The notes below the pieces were generated by a model. The model saw only the letters and a program-made list of their open reading frames with translations, searched no databases and had not been told where the DNA came from. The position numbers and the translations under genes were made by a program. Positions 10,973 to 21,419 of a stretch of DNA of 64,000 nucleotides are shown here, one piece after another. Source of the stretch: Roridomyces roridus (taxonomy: Eukaryota > Basidiomycota > Agaricomycetes > Agaricales > Mycenaceae); the NCBI GenBank assembly GCA_029378245.1, contig JARKIF010000012.1, forward strand, positions 1,054,001 to 1,118,000. The letters run 5' to 3'. Every line of letters starts with the position of its first letter. The first letter of the stretch is position 1.

Positions 10973-12187
10973 TCAGAGCTGAGGGAAGACGAGTGAGCGA
11001 AGCAGACACGAAAGATGGCATCCAAGACTCACCTCGTCGTCGTCATCATCCTCCCCTTCCGCGTCCACATCATCATCCCCGTCATCCTCTTCGTTCCGAG
11101 CACCCGGCTCACCAGGTGCCCCTACCAGGTGCACCTCCAAGGAAGTCTTTCCTGCCACCGAGTCCACCTCGCCTCTGAGGTATCGTGCGAATATGTTGGG
11201 CGAGTAGAATAATAGTGCGGAGAGAGTCTTGCGGTGGGCTTCGATTTCCTGGGATGCGATCAATTGAACGTGCCGTAGGGAATGGCGCAAAGGAACTCAC
11301 ACCGAGGATGTCGTGGTGGACATCTTCAATCGGAGGCTAGGAGACGCTGAGAAGAGAATGGAGCGTGCAAAGAGGAGGACGCACCGCGCCCTTGTTCTTG
11401 CTGGTGACCATAATTGGAAGATTGGACGGCGGCTTGACGGTGAAGAAGTCTTCATTGTCCATGGTAATGTGGACCTCCCAACAGTCTGCGACGAGATGAG
11501 TCTCCGAGACGAGTAGAAGAAACGAGCGACGCACCGCCCAAATCGTACTCAAACTTGACCCCAACTTCCTTGTTCCCGCACGCACCCTTGCTCGCGTTCT
11601 TCCGCGCCTTGGGGTTCCACACCTGCGAAAGACACAGATCCTGGTCCTCCACAATCGCCTCCGTGTCGGGGATGTCCCCAAAGTATTCGGCCTCCTTGAC
11701 CTCCCTCCTCCGCCCACCCTTCATCACGACCTCGTACTCGGCAACATCCTGCCGGCGCTCCATCTCGTATATCCGATACAGCGGGTGATCCACATCGAGG
11801 GGGTCGCCCGGTGGCCACGGGCCCAGCTTTCCCCCACGCTTGAAGTGCCCCGCCTTGTAGTTGCCCGTACAGCTCGACAAGGGAGAGCACGTGTGCGCGG
11901 TGGAGATGGTCGCCGTGCCAGCCAAAGACGAAGATGATGAGCTTGTAGAGGTTGGCAAAGGTGTAGTTGAGGGGGACGCGGATGACGCGGTAGACGCCTT
12001 TGAAGCGGGCGAGCTGGAAGCGGAGTTGGACGAAGGTGGAGGATGGAGGAGGGAGAGTCTCAGCGGTCAACGAGGTCTCGACACGCGTTTTTTTGGCGCC
12101 GTCCTCGACTTTGACAGTGGCGGCGCGGTTTTCCTTGTCGACGTCGGCATGAGCGCGCTTGGATGTGGTGGCGTTGACGTCGGCCAT
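10973..12187 (-). CDS. Plasmid pRiA4b ORF-3-like protein, 324 aa
   Basis: The fold (PF07929) was first named from an Agrobacterium plasmid ORF and is widespread in fungi; its function is unknown. Model: 12187-11891, 11853-11535, 11485-11385, 11336-11301, 11248-11033, 10978-10973. Family signals: VQLRFQLARFKGVYRVIRVP and FGWHGDHLHRAH in exon 1, then VKFEYDLGD joined across a splice to CWEVHITM, the typical D-x-W core, then PPIEDVHHDILG. The C-terminus is strongly acidic (EEDDGDDDVDAEGEDDDDDE), and the N-terminus (KRAHADVDKENRA) could be nuclear. Intron 1 as modelled is only 37 bp (11890-11854). An alternative is a 1-nt frameshift near 11870 that would read LVELY then GNYKAGHFKRGG. The last exon holds only Leu plus stop. 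Confidence 0.7.
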
Positions 12188-12965
12188 GACACTGACAGCG
12201 AATGGGAGATGATTGACAGTTATTGGCTATTGTTTGGTTCAATCAACAAACTGCCTCTGTTTTCACCACCATCCATCGTACCCACTTCAACGTCTCGGAG
12301 CCGCAGATGAACCTCGATGCCTACTTCTCCGAGCTTCTTGTAGAAGAATAGGTCGCATGACCCGTTGCGCATGATTTCCCCGACCCTCACCCCGTCTTTG
12401 TCCGGGCAGGCCGAAGAATAGGAATGCTGGCAAGGACAACGACGTATCTTGCTCCGCTTTACAACTCTCTGGCCGACTTCAAACGAAATTTCCGCTAAGA
12501 AAACACCACCTCTTTCCTTCTATCGTCGGTCCCGGAAGCTCGATTTACTCCGTTTGTTACCCCCGGAGCTGATCCTGAGGAAGCATATGACGTGCCCCAC
12601 TGTGGGTGCCATCCGCTCAGCCAATAGCCTTGAGTGTGGCGGCAGAATGTACGCATCAACTCACCCGACGAATAGTCCGAGGAACGCAACACCCCTCTCT
12701 CTCCGCGACAATTCATCCCTTCAATCGGTTCGGGGACTTTACCCAGTTAGACCTTTAAGCTGCTCGTTCTCCAGGGGCAAAGAACCAGCAAAACAAGCTC
12801 TGGGCAGGATTTGGATCGCCATGACATATCGTGATCTGGAAAAGCTTCGTGTATTCTTCGGTTTGCGAGTGAGCCAGCTCTTTTCTTAGGCTCGCCACGG
12901 CACTAACATTGCTACAATATAAATGCGCTGTATAATCAAACTGCGATTCCCCAGTGGTATCTCAA
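12188..12965. other. Intergenic between PRiA4-like and AA9 genes
   Basis: An open frame at 12449-12889 has no recognisable motif and may be chance. The 3' end of the stretch is the AA9 promoter. Confidence 0.45.
12918..12923 (+). promoter_or_regulatory. TATA box of the AA9 gene
   Basis: TATAAA lies 43 bp upstream of the AA9 ATG, with no competing ATG that would extend the signal peptide. Confidence 0.5.
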
Positions 12966-14496
12966 ATGCTGACTCTCGCTGCCCTCACGCTTTCCTCTCT
13001 CTTCTGCTCTGTGCAGGCCCATTGTATACGCCCAATCTTCGGTCATGGATTTTGACTGACACACAACCCTAGACACCTTCCCGTCCCTTACCGGCGCGGG
13101 TGGCGTCACCGCCGACTGGGAATACGTCCGGCAGACGAACAACTTCCAATCCAATGAACCCGTATGTCCCGTCCTTCCTTCTTTCCCTCTGCCCATCTAA
13201 GTGTCAACATAGGTCATCGATGTCACCTCTGCCGACTTCCGGTGCTACAACTCCATGTTCAACACCACCATAGCCAGCACCCTCAGCGTGGCTGCCGGCT
13301 CCACCCTCGGCATCAACTGCCCCCTCACGATATACCACCCAGGCGTGGTGAATGTCTACATGGCCCGGGCACCTACCGGTCAGGATGTGTCGACGTGGGC
13401 GGGCGATGGTGCCGTTTGGTTCAAGGTGTACGAGATCACGGCCGTCACGGATGGGGGCACGACGATCTCCTACCCTGCGCAGAGTGAGTGGGCTTGTCGT
13501 TGGATTGTATGCACAAACTGATCAGCGTCGGGCGTTAGATCTTCCCAGCGTGAGCTTCACCATCCCGTCTGCGCTCCCCTCTGGGCAATACGTACGTCTT
13601 TGCTCCGGATAACTCCACGTTGGAGACTGATTTTCTTTGCCAGCTCGTCCGCATGGAAGCTCTCGCCTTGCATCTGGCGGAGACGTTCCAAGGAGGCAAG
13701 TCCCTCCCCTTCTTATTCTCCTATGCTAAGCTCTCGCGTAGCGCAATGGTACATCTCCTGCGGTCAAATTTCCGTCACCAACGGCGGCACCGGCACTCCC
13801 GGTCCTTTGGTCGCTATTCCCGGAGTTTACACTGTACGTTCTCAATTCACCGGCTCGGAATAATGAGCTGATATAATGTAGGGCAACGTACGCTTCTGAT
13901 TTGATCCAAATTTGCGAGGGAATACTAACAGCGGACGACAGGAGCCCGGCATCTTGTAAGTAGCTATACCGCAGCTTCGAGACGCAGCTGACCGTCTTCC
14001 CAAGGATTAACATCTACTACCCCATCCCTACGAGCTACACTCAGGTGCGCTCGCCTTGACTCTCGCACTCAGCATCTTGGTCGAATAACTATCTAGCCCG
14101 GACCCGCTGTTTGGAACGGTGCCGGCAGCTCTGGAGCCAGCCCCGTAAGCCTCTATCCACCTGAAATACCCGCATGATTCATCGTTCTGAAGCCCACTAC
14201 CACCGTCAAGACCACCACCACCGTCCAGAGCACCACTACCGTCAAGAGTACCACAACCATCTCGTCTACGACCAGCACCAAGGCCAGCACGACCACCGCC
14301 CCACCCACGACGACCGGGACGGGCGCTGCGCAGTGGTCGCAGTGTGGAGGCTCAGGATGGACAGGCGCGACGACGTGTGTTTCTCCCTTCACCTGCACTG
14401 TGGTCAACGCTTGTGAGTTCAAAATTCACCTAAAAAGTTGAAAGACCAACGGACACTGACTTGCTTTCAACGACAGTCTACTCCCAATGTATTTGA
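12966..14496 (+). CDS. AA9 lytic polysaccharide monooxygenase with C-terminal CBM1, 320 aa
   Basis: Secreted copper enzyme that oxidatively cleaves cellulose or related glycans. Twelve exons: 12966-13023, 13073-13161, 13213-13483, 13539-13591, 13644-13695, 13742-13833, 13882-13887, 13942-13955, 14005-14044, 14097-14144, 14193-14412, 14477-14496. The signal peptide ([18 protein letters not shown]) ends so that His19 is the mature N-terminus, as the histidine brace needs. His91 ([10 protein letters not shown]) and Tyr178 (AQWYISCGQ) complete the copper site. A Thr-rich linker ([20 protein letters not shown]) leads to a CBM1 ([16 protein letters not shown] to FYSQCI). Intron 5 (13696-13741) is GC-AG: its GCAAGT donor is the only join found that restores the conserved TFQGAQWYISC. 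Exon 7 is 6 nt. The preferred substrate cannot be read from sequence. Confidence 0.92.
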
Positions 14497-14791
14497 ATGA
14501 TTTGCTTGACTTGTACGTAGTACTAGTACTAGTAATGGAATGTATCTCTCAATAGGAAGTGGGATCAAATGTCACATCGCGATTTGATTGAAGTTTCAAT
14601 TGATCGAACACGATGCCGGAACCCTTGCAGCATCTCCGTCGCCAGCGGGCCTCGCGCTCCCGCTTTCTTGGTTGTGTTTCCACGCCATCTCAAAACCCTT
14701 TGTTTCTTCCAAGTTTGGATCACCTTCCGGTTGCTCGTCTTGGTTGGAATGGGGAGCCAAGTAAGTGGATACCGGATAATAAGGTGAGCGA

Positions 14792-15539
14792 TTATACGCG
14801 ATTCATTGCCTTATCCACCTGCTCGCGGACGCCACCTTCCCAGTCATCCCAACACAGACCCAAAACCACACTATCCGCGCCGAGGCAATTTGGTTTCGGA
14901 TCTCCCTCTCTAGGTCGCTCGCTCTTTCCGCCGTCGGCCTCCGTTTTCCATTCTGGCAGCACCCGCGACCAACGGCGCAGTCCCTCCATCTGGAACCCCA
15001 TCCGCTGTGCCGCCCTCACACTCTTCTCATTACATGCATTTGTCCTCCAGGACGCGCGACGTAGTCCCAGCCCGCCTTGTTCCGGCGTGTCCAGCATCCA
15101 ATGGAGAAGCAGACCTATGGCGTCAGTCGTGACGTATGTGCGCTGGAATTTCTGGAACGTGATGACGAAGCCGATTTCTGCGCAGAGATGGACGGGCGAG
15201 GTGTCGAGCATGCCTATGGTCCCTGCGAGTGAGTCGGTGGCTTTGTCGATGACGGCAAAGAGCGCGATGGATGGATTGTTGTTCATCCCCCCTTCGAGGA
15301 CGGTGGAGATGACATCATCAGTTGAGGTGAAGGCACCCCAGGAAAGGAAGGAAAACAGGGCGTCGTCCGAGTTAGCGCAGAAGGCCTCGGCGTGCGAAGA
15401 GGCCTGCGATCAGGATTCAGAGCTGGAATTGGACGACAAGCCGGGAGAGAAAGCGCACCACGAATGGGATGAGTTTGACGAGGGCGCCCTCAAGCTTGTC
15501 TGGAACTGGGAAGCAGAAGTTCGTGCATGGTTCGACCAT
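14792..15539 (-). CDS. GNAT-family N-acetyltransferase (RimJ/RimL-like), 230 aa
   Basis: Acetyl-CoA-dependent transferase of the Acetyltransf_3 type; the substrate is unknown. Exon 1 is 15539-15459, the intron 15458-15404 (55 bp), exon 2 15403-14792. The start MVEPCTNFCFPVP is chosen because the earlier in-frame Met lies in weak sequence. Family signals: SIALFAVIDKATDSLAGTIG, IGFVITFQKFQRTYVTTDAI, the acetyl-CoA-loop region LGLRRASWRTNACNEKSVRA and AQRMGFQMEGLRRWSRVLPE near the C-terminus. This group often acts on ribosomal-protein N-termini or small metabolites. The gene converges with the AA9 gene (about 300 bp apart) and lies downstream of the hydrophobin gene on the same strand. Confidence 0.85.
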
Positions 15540-15800
15540 GGTGGTGTGAATCAAGTCGATAATCAATCGCCAGGAAGATACGACAGGACAGGACCCCTTG
15601 ATCGCCATTAATCGGCCGACTAGAGCCGTTTCACCAGTTCGCATCGATTGTTCTTAGATTTCAACACATTGATACATGAAGAGACTAGCTCGCTCGACGA
15701 ATACAAGGTACTTGGTAAAATGCGGAATATTGGATTGGTTCTGTGAGAGAAAATGATGAGCGACGGGTGGTGAGGTATTCTAGACAGCTTACCTCGGTAA

Positions 15801-16118
15801 TCAAGCAGAGTCGGCGGGAGGGTCCTCGCACAGGAAACCCTGCCCCGCGACAGGGACAGTGCAACAGCGGGCCGTCTGATCCTCAGCCTCACAAGCGGCC
15901 GTGAAATCGTCCAAGCAAGTGAGAGTGCCCTGCGGGGCGGTGCAGCCGTCGTCGACGAGGTAGCCCAGCAGGCTGGTGCTGGTGGTGCAGCACTGCGCGG
16001 AGGAGAATAACATGTCGGTGCAGGGCGTGTAGTCGCCTCCGTCGCTGGTCATGCCTGGAACGGCCACGGCCACGGTGAAGAGGGAGGTGAGGGCGATGAA
16101 CACGGAGGTGAAGCGCAT
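15801..16118 (-). CDS. Class II-type hydrophobin, 105 aa
   Basis: Small secreted amphipathic protein that coats hyphae or spores at air-water interfaces. The start at 16118 opens a signal peptide (MRFTSVFIALTSLFTVAVAV). An upstream in-frame Met would bury it. Cysteine spacing is C-9-CC-14-C-16-C-8-CC-10-C with one extra Cys inside the 16-residue gap, seen in CTDMLFSSAQCC, ACEAEDQTARCC and TVPVAGQGFLC. The 9-residue gap before the first pair, 8 before the second and 10 after it match class II (cerato-ulmin-like) rather than class I spacing. No intron is needed, although many class II genes have two. Class II proteins are known mainly from ascomycetes. Confidence 0.8.
   Translation of the reverse strand: MRFTSVFIALTSLFTVAVAVPGMTSDGGDYTPCTDMLFSSAQCCTTSTSLLGYLVDDGCTAPQGTLTCLDDFTAACEAEDQTARCCTVPVAGQGFLCEDPPADSA
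16084..16091 (-). other. Signal-peptide coding core of the hydrophobin gene
   Basis: Marks the hydrophobic stretch just inside the hydrophobin start. The run of small and hydrophobic residues decides the start codon at 16118. Confidence 0.3.
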
Positions 16119-16183
16119 TGTGAATGTGTGGTGTGGATGTGGGTTAGCTGGAATGCTGAGGATACTTACTCGCCACTGACCAC

Positions 16184-16191
16184 TTTTTATA
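16184..16191 (-). promoter_or_regulatory. TATA box of the hydrophobin gene
   Basis: TATAAAAA on the minus strand, about 66 bp upstream of the chosen ATG at 16118. Confidence 0.5.
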
Positions 16192-16199
16192 CCTTTCAG

Positions 16200-17582
16200 C
16201 ACTTTGGAGTGGCTCCTTTACTCCCGATTACCTCCACAGCGAACAATATCAAGGTGGGGTCGAACTCGGTGATCGATCCCATCCATGTTTCAACCTTGTC
16301 TTGGGGGTTCAGTACGCCCCTGTCTTCCGGCCCACAGTAGACGAGGTCGACGTGATTCTGGGTTCGTTTGCAGCCAGCGCATCGAGTAAGTAGATGCCGG
16401 CCAAAAATGAGGGCTCATGTTGTATGTCCATGGAGAGTCGTAGTTAAAACCCCCTTTTTCAGACTACTGCGGGCAACGTCATTGTAGACTGGATGTTTCA
16501 ATGGAAAGGCCTGTTGAGATCAATCGAGGTTGTGGAGTACTAATAAGTAGTGGAGCGGAGACTCATACCAGGGGTGAGGTGGAAATTGCAGCTCGGTGGA
16601 GTGTATTTCAATGTTGAGGAGGCTTGAAGACTTTTGTAAGAAGATCGTTTGTCGGCCAACTTTGTGCGCCGCGCACGCTGAAAATCTTCGATTCCCGATC
16701 TGTTTACACTGCAGCGGCGTATGATCAGTTCTTTTGAACGACAATTACTCTTGCAACTGTGGTGGCAGAAACGCGGTTGGATTTTCACGCAGTACATTCA
16801 TCCTTTATTTCAAAATCAGTAAACGAAAGATTCCTCCATGTATCTAAATTCAAAAACTCTACAAACGGACAGCTCAGCTATGCAGCGTAGATTGAATAAC
16901 AGAAAGATACATACCTCGCCAGTGTACTTGTCATTCTCTGCTCGTTCGTCATGGATACGAACGACAGCAGTTCGATGCGCGTCTGTCGAAATTCAAGTCA
17001 CCGAGTAAAAGAACGAATGGGGGCCGACGCACGAATACCACTCAGCTGTGTCTGCGTATCTCGATGGTGAAATTGCACCGGACCTCCCGTGCCCACACTG
17101 GTTATCCCCGACCCATCGGCTTCGTTCCACAGCCGGGAGCGCAAGTTCCGAGTACTTTACGTAATCGGTCATATGATTTTTATGCCGTACCAGGTTTGGC
17201 TGTTCGCGATTTTCGTGTAACCAAAAATCTGTGAGCTCACGTGACTTAAGGTGTCTTTCCCTCGTTCGATTCCCACTCCAGCCTTTCTTTTTGTGTTTCT
17301 TTTTTTCCCGTTTGTATGCCATCGGCGGGTCCTCCCAGTCTGCATGAGGCTCCACTTTTCATTCAAGGTTTGATTTATTTCCATTTATTATAAAAAATAT
17401 TGGCTCAATGTGAACTGGTCAACGCAAAGCGTTGAGCAGTGAACTTTGAGCCATCACAGTGGTCACAAGGACCGCAGGTGTCTATTGATTTAGTGACCCG
17501 CAACCAACTTGGTTGCCTCAAAGAAACTGGTTCAAGGGCATGTTGAGATGCCAGTTGGCCTTTGGCGTGCATAAGTAACAGG
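16200..17582. other. Intergenic 1.4 kb
   Basis: No gene found. CGTTCGATTCC at about 17264 looks like a pol III B box, but the flanks do not fold into a tRNA. Confidence 0.5.
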
Positions 17583-18124
17583 TAGGGATGAGCACCGTCC
17601 CCGTCCCAAGCTGTAAGACGGCCGTCCGTACACGGTTACGGCCCGTACCCGTCGGCCTACAAGCATCCGATAAAGACGGGCGGCCGTCGACGGGTTCAAC
17701 ACGGGTTCAGCATAGGAAATGCTGATTCACACGCTTCTCCCTTGAAACCCGCTTGGAGCTCAAAGTGAGTGTTCAATCTAGGTAACTACAGTCTCAAAAT
17801 TGTGCAAGCCACTTGGCACGATGCTCACCATTCATTCTTTCCGATTGATGGGTTGATGTCAACTCTGATGCGATGTTTGATGTGCAAGAAAATGGGTGTT
17901 ATTCAGCAGGTTGGTGGCGATGTGAGGTAGATTTTGTGTCCCAGCAACAATTGTTGAACCTTGGAACATCTTCTGGCAGAGGATAATCTGCTATGAGATG
18001 GTTGCACCGATCCTCGCCCGTCCCCGTCATTTCACGGCCGTCAACCGTCAATTTCACGGCCCGTACCCGTCTTGGCTTGGGCGATTGACGGCCGTCACCC
18101 GTACACGGACGGTGCTCATCCCTA
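17583..18124. mobile_element. hAT-type MITE 1 (542 bp)
   Basis: The ends are perfect inverted repeats TAGGGATGAGCACCGTCC (17583-17600) and its complement ending at 18124. The flanks carry the 8-bp direct repeat GTAACAGG (17575-17582 and 18125-18132). TAGG-type ends with an 8-bp duplication are typical of the hAT superfamily. The interior has no open frame and is rich in GACGGCCGT and CCCGTACCCGT near both ends, possible transposase-binding subterminal repeats. Confidence 0.85.
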
Positions 18125-18402
18125 GTAACAGGTCACTGTGCAATTCTATTTGAAACCTCTATTTGCTGTGCATTTTCTAGCCTGTTAGAAGGGCCTTAAA
18201 TATTTACAGAATTTTTAGGGCCCTGGGGGACGAATCCAGGCCCATTCTTTCCCCCAGTGTTGTTGTTATTTGTCCTTTGATCAAGAAGCTGTGGCTGTGT
18301 GGGCCGTCAAGTACATATGGCAGACGCAGCCCAAAAGTACTCGGTCTGCCGGGCGCAGCCTCGGCCCACCCACCAAGTTGAGATTGTACAGCAAAGTCAA
18401 GG

Positions 18403-19040
18403 TAGGAATGCACACCGTACCCATCACAAACCGTTTGACGGCCGTCCGTACACGGGTACGTACCCGTACCCGTCCGGCTCTTGATCAAACAAATGTACGG
18501 GACGGGTACGGGACGGCAACATTGCCGTCCGTCCCGTCAATCTGCGAGATTGACGGGCCGTCTACGGGTTGGCGTCCGTGTGGGTCGGATCAGATGGAAT
18601 TTGGGCGCGCACTTGATGGGCCAGTCATCGGGAGACTCGTGTAACTCATGATGCCCGCCAAATGCCCGCCTATTTCAGATCCGGGGCTTCTATCGTTGCT
18701 TTATCTGCTGATTGAAGCCTGATTGATGGAATCTCTGACATCAAATTCACATCAAACCAGTGTCAATGACTGTGGAATAGCTGTTGGCTGAGCTGAATCA
18801 AAGGGAATGGCATTTACAACACATCTGTGGCGGATCCCTCTTCTATAGAATTAAAATGCCTGCGGTTTGATGAGGTTGACAAGAGACCCGTCTTTTGACG
18901 GCCGTACCCGTCATTTTTGCCGTCCCGTACCCGTCGGGCCCGGTCGGATGTCAAAAGACGGCCGTTGATTTGACGGCCCGTACCCGTCTCGTGCCGTCAA
19001 TTTGACGGCCGTCACCCGTAGACGGGCGGTGTGCATCCCT
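18403..19040. mobile_element. hAT-type MITE 2 (638 bp)
   Basis: The left end is TAGGAATGCACACCG and the right end the near-complement CGGTGTGCATCCCT. AGTCAAGG flanks both sides (18395-18402 and 19041-19048). The interior shares the GACGGCCGT and CCCGTACCCGT subterminal repeats with MITE 1, so the two are probably one family. No coding capacity. Confidence 0.8.
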
Positions 19041-19776
19041 AGTCAAGGTGTAGAAACGCCCGAGGCACAAGCCGATCCCGGTTGGGACGTTACTTTCGTG
19101 GTCGGCCAGGTATGTGATGAGCACCACGATCGTGACGAGCGAGGTGATTCCGCCGGTTTGGAGGGAGGTGCGACTGATTCGTTCGATTATACTGGGATAT
19201 GGTCGAGGATAGGCTGAAGAAGGATGGGGACGCGACGCCCCTGCGTGTCTCCTTGGAACCGGTGTTCATCCCTCTCAATTGCCAGACGAGCTGGGGAGCA
19301 AGCGGTTCGGAGATGAATCCTTGCAAGAAGAACAGAATCGCACCGTCAATGCAATTGCGACGTCCGCTGCGGCGGATGCACCGAACCACACACTGCGCGG
19401 ATGTTGGGAATGGAGATGAGTGAAATCAGATAGTGACGTACGTGGCTGGGGTAACGAAGCGGCCTCTATCCTCATACTCGGGGTACTTGATGAGGATACT
19501 GAAACTAGCCAGGCTTCCCGCGAACTAGAAAAGGCAGGTAAGTTTACGAAAAAGGACGGAAGCACTGCATCAATGTACAGCGCCGATAGCAACAAGTTCG
19601 AGCAACACTGAGATTATTCCGAGTCTTAAAAATTTATTTTTAAGCTCGGTCTTATCGGCCCGTTTCCCGCGAGAGTGGGGTCCAATTTGTGTCGATGACA
19701 TCTTTGAGCCCTGGTTGTTTAGATGTGTTACAGATTCCTTATAAGGTAGTTCTGAGGGTGTTTGGTTCCCTTTTAG
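19041..19776. other. Spacer between MITEs
   Basis: No supported gene. Short frames at 19002-19217 and 19275-19595 have no motifs. Confidence 0.5.
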
Positions 19777-20138
19777 TAGGCATCGGCACGGGTACGGGTA
19801 ACCCGCGCGGGTAGACGGGTTTACCCGCCGCGGGTACGGGTACGGGTAGCCGAGTTGGATACCCGTGACCCGCGGGTAAGCCGCCAAGCCGGGCAAACTG
19901 CCGTGTTGACATTGAGAAATGGTGTTTCGAAGTGTGAACATGTTCAATTCACCGTATCGACCATTGGAACACATCAATTCAGCCGGAAAAATTCCTATAG
20001 GCCCCAAACTACCGCCATCTCGGCCACCAACCCGCGGGTAACCCGTACCCGTACCCGCGGGTACGGGTACACAGCCACCGCGGGTACGGGTACGGGTAGA
20101 CCCCCACATACCCGCGGGTTTACCCGTGCCGATCCCTA
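19777..20138. mobile_element. hAT-type MITE 3 (362 bp)
   Basis: The ends are TAGGCATCGGCACGGGTA and the near-complement TACCCGTGCCGATCCCTA. CCTTTTAG is directly repeated at 19769-19776 and 20139-20146. Both subterminal regions consist largely of CGGGTA repeats in opposite orientation, which give strong hairpin potential. No coding capacity. Confidence 0.82.
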
Positions 20139-20146
20139 CCTTTTAG

Positions 20147-21059
20147 TCAATTACTCTTACGCTATGGACATATATCCCCATTCCTGCTCACTTCTGCCGG
20201 CCACCATCGGTTTGACAGCACAGCCGATGACTTCCGTTGCGTTGACAGCTCGGCGGCCTCGGCACACCTCTTCCTTCTTGGCATCCGACATTGACTTTGA
20301 ATTGACCGCTCACCGCTCAACATGCATTTGGAATTCCACCCTGGGCTACAAACACTGTGACAGGCATCTTGCTCTCACTTCCGCCGACCTGCGTTATCAT
20401 CTCCGTCGTCCGACGCTCCGGTACTAATCCAATACTAAGCTGCCGGTAACTCCGCGGCAGCTTTGCGGCAGCTCGGACCAAGCCCTCGACACCAACTCGT
20501 TACTCTTCCACTGCCCCAACAAATGTCGAAACATCCTGTCCAATATTCAAGTCTGGCTCAGGCCCTCTTGGTATCCCTCGTGTGACAGTCGTGTCTACCA
20601 TCCCTCAATTCTTGTTATTCCTTGCGCCGGCGCGTCTCTGCGGTCCAATATTTTTGGTTGCTCGATTGCCGATCAGCGTCTACTCATATGTCTAGCCGCT
20701 TCAAGTTTCTGCAAAGATGGGATACTTATTTGTGCCTCCTCTCTCTCTCGTCTATGGTCTCCCCGTGGCGCGCTTACAATTCATACTTGTCTCGTGTCAT
20801 CCGACCCACAATTCGTCCCCAGGGCCCAACACTGTCTCGCCGCTGAGTCTACACCGTCATTGGCGCCGCCTGCATTGTGTGACTGGCAACTGCAGTAAAA
20901 ATCGAAAATTCTGGGTGCTTCTTACCTCACATTCTCCCCGCGCGCAGGGGGGACTCGCACTCGCCCTCCCATCATGCCTGCGGCCTTCTCCATGAGTAAT
21001 TCCGCTCGTGCCCCCCATACTTAGACTCGGATTGCCATGCGTAAGCAATGGCCCTTAAG
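20147..21059. other. Intergenic 0.9 kb
   Basis: Nothing supportable. The plus-strand frames at 20622-20995 lack motifs. Confidence 0.45.
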
Positions 21060-21416
21060 AGCAGGTATATTGTCGGCTCCTGCAAAAAAAGTGAGCCATA
21101 TCAGGACGGATAAATGAATGTACTTGCACGCGGAGGTATCGGGATACCAAGTAGGTTTGGGTCACGAAAGCCGTGATACCCGTGGACATCACGAAGACGT
21201 GCAAAGGCCAGTGTTCGTCCATCAGGTATGCCGGATCCCCTAGCAATAGTTGTGAACACGCGCACAAATGCAGAGAGTTTGGGAACGCACCCCAATGGGT
21301 TACAGAGTATTGTGCGAAACGTGAGCGCGGCAACGCCAAAGGAAAAGCGACCGACATACCAAGTAAATCGCGGCATAGTTCGCCACCACCGCCGCCGAGT
21401 CCACCGCCAGCGTCAT
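21060..21416 (-). pseudogene. Relic of a DUF6534/7TM-like membrane-protein gene
   Basis: On the minus strand MTLAVDSAAVVANYAAIYL (from 21416) meets a GTATGT donor. About 50 bp on, the frame resumes as YSVTHWG. A proper intron (GTGCGT to GCTAG) then joins GDPAYLMDEHWPLHVFVMST and GITAFVTQTYLVSRYLR, the pattern of a common agaricomycete membrane-protein family. The first intron has no AG: the expected acceptor reads CACAA just before the TAC of YSV. Downstream exons cannot be traced past about 21070, and no N-terminal exon is seen. I read it as a decayed fragment. Confidence 0.45.
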
Positions 21417-21419
21417 TGT

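Noticed and set aside
17215..17290. Possible tRNA around CGTTCGATTCC
   Set aside because: The T-arm stem does not pair and no acceptor or D arm was found.
19780..20135. CGGGTA repeats as telomere-like sequence
   Set aside because: They occur in opposite orientation at the two ends of a target-site-duplicated element, so they are subterminal repeats of a MITE.
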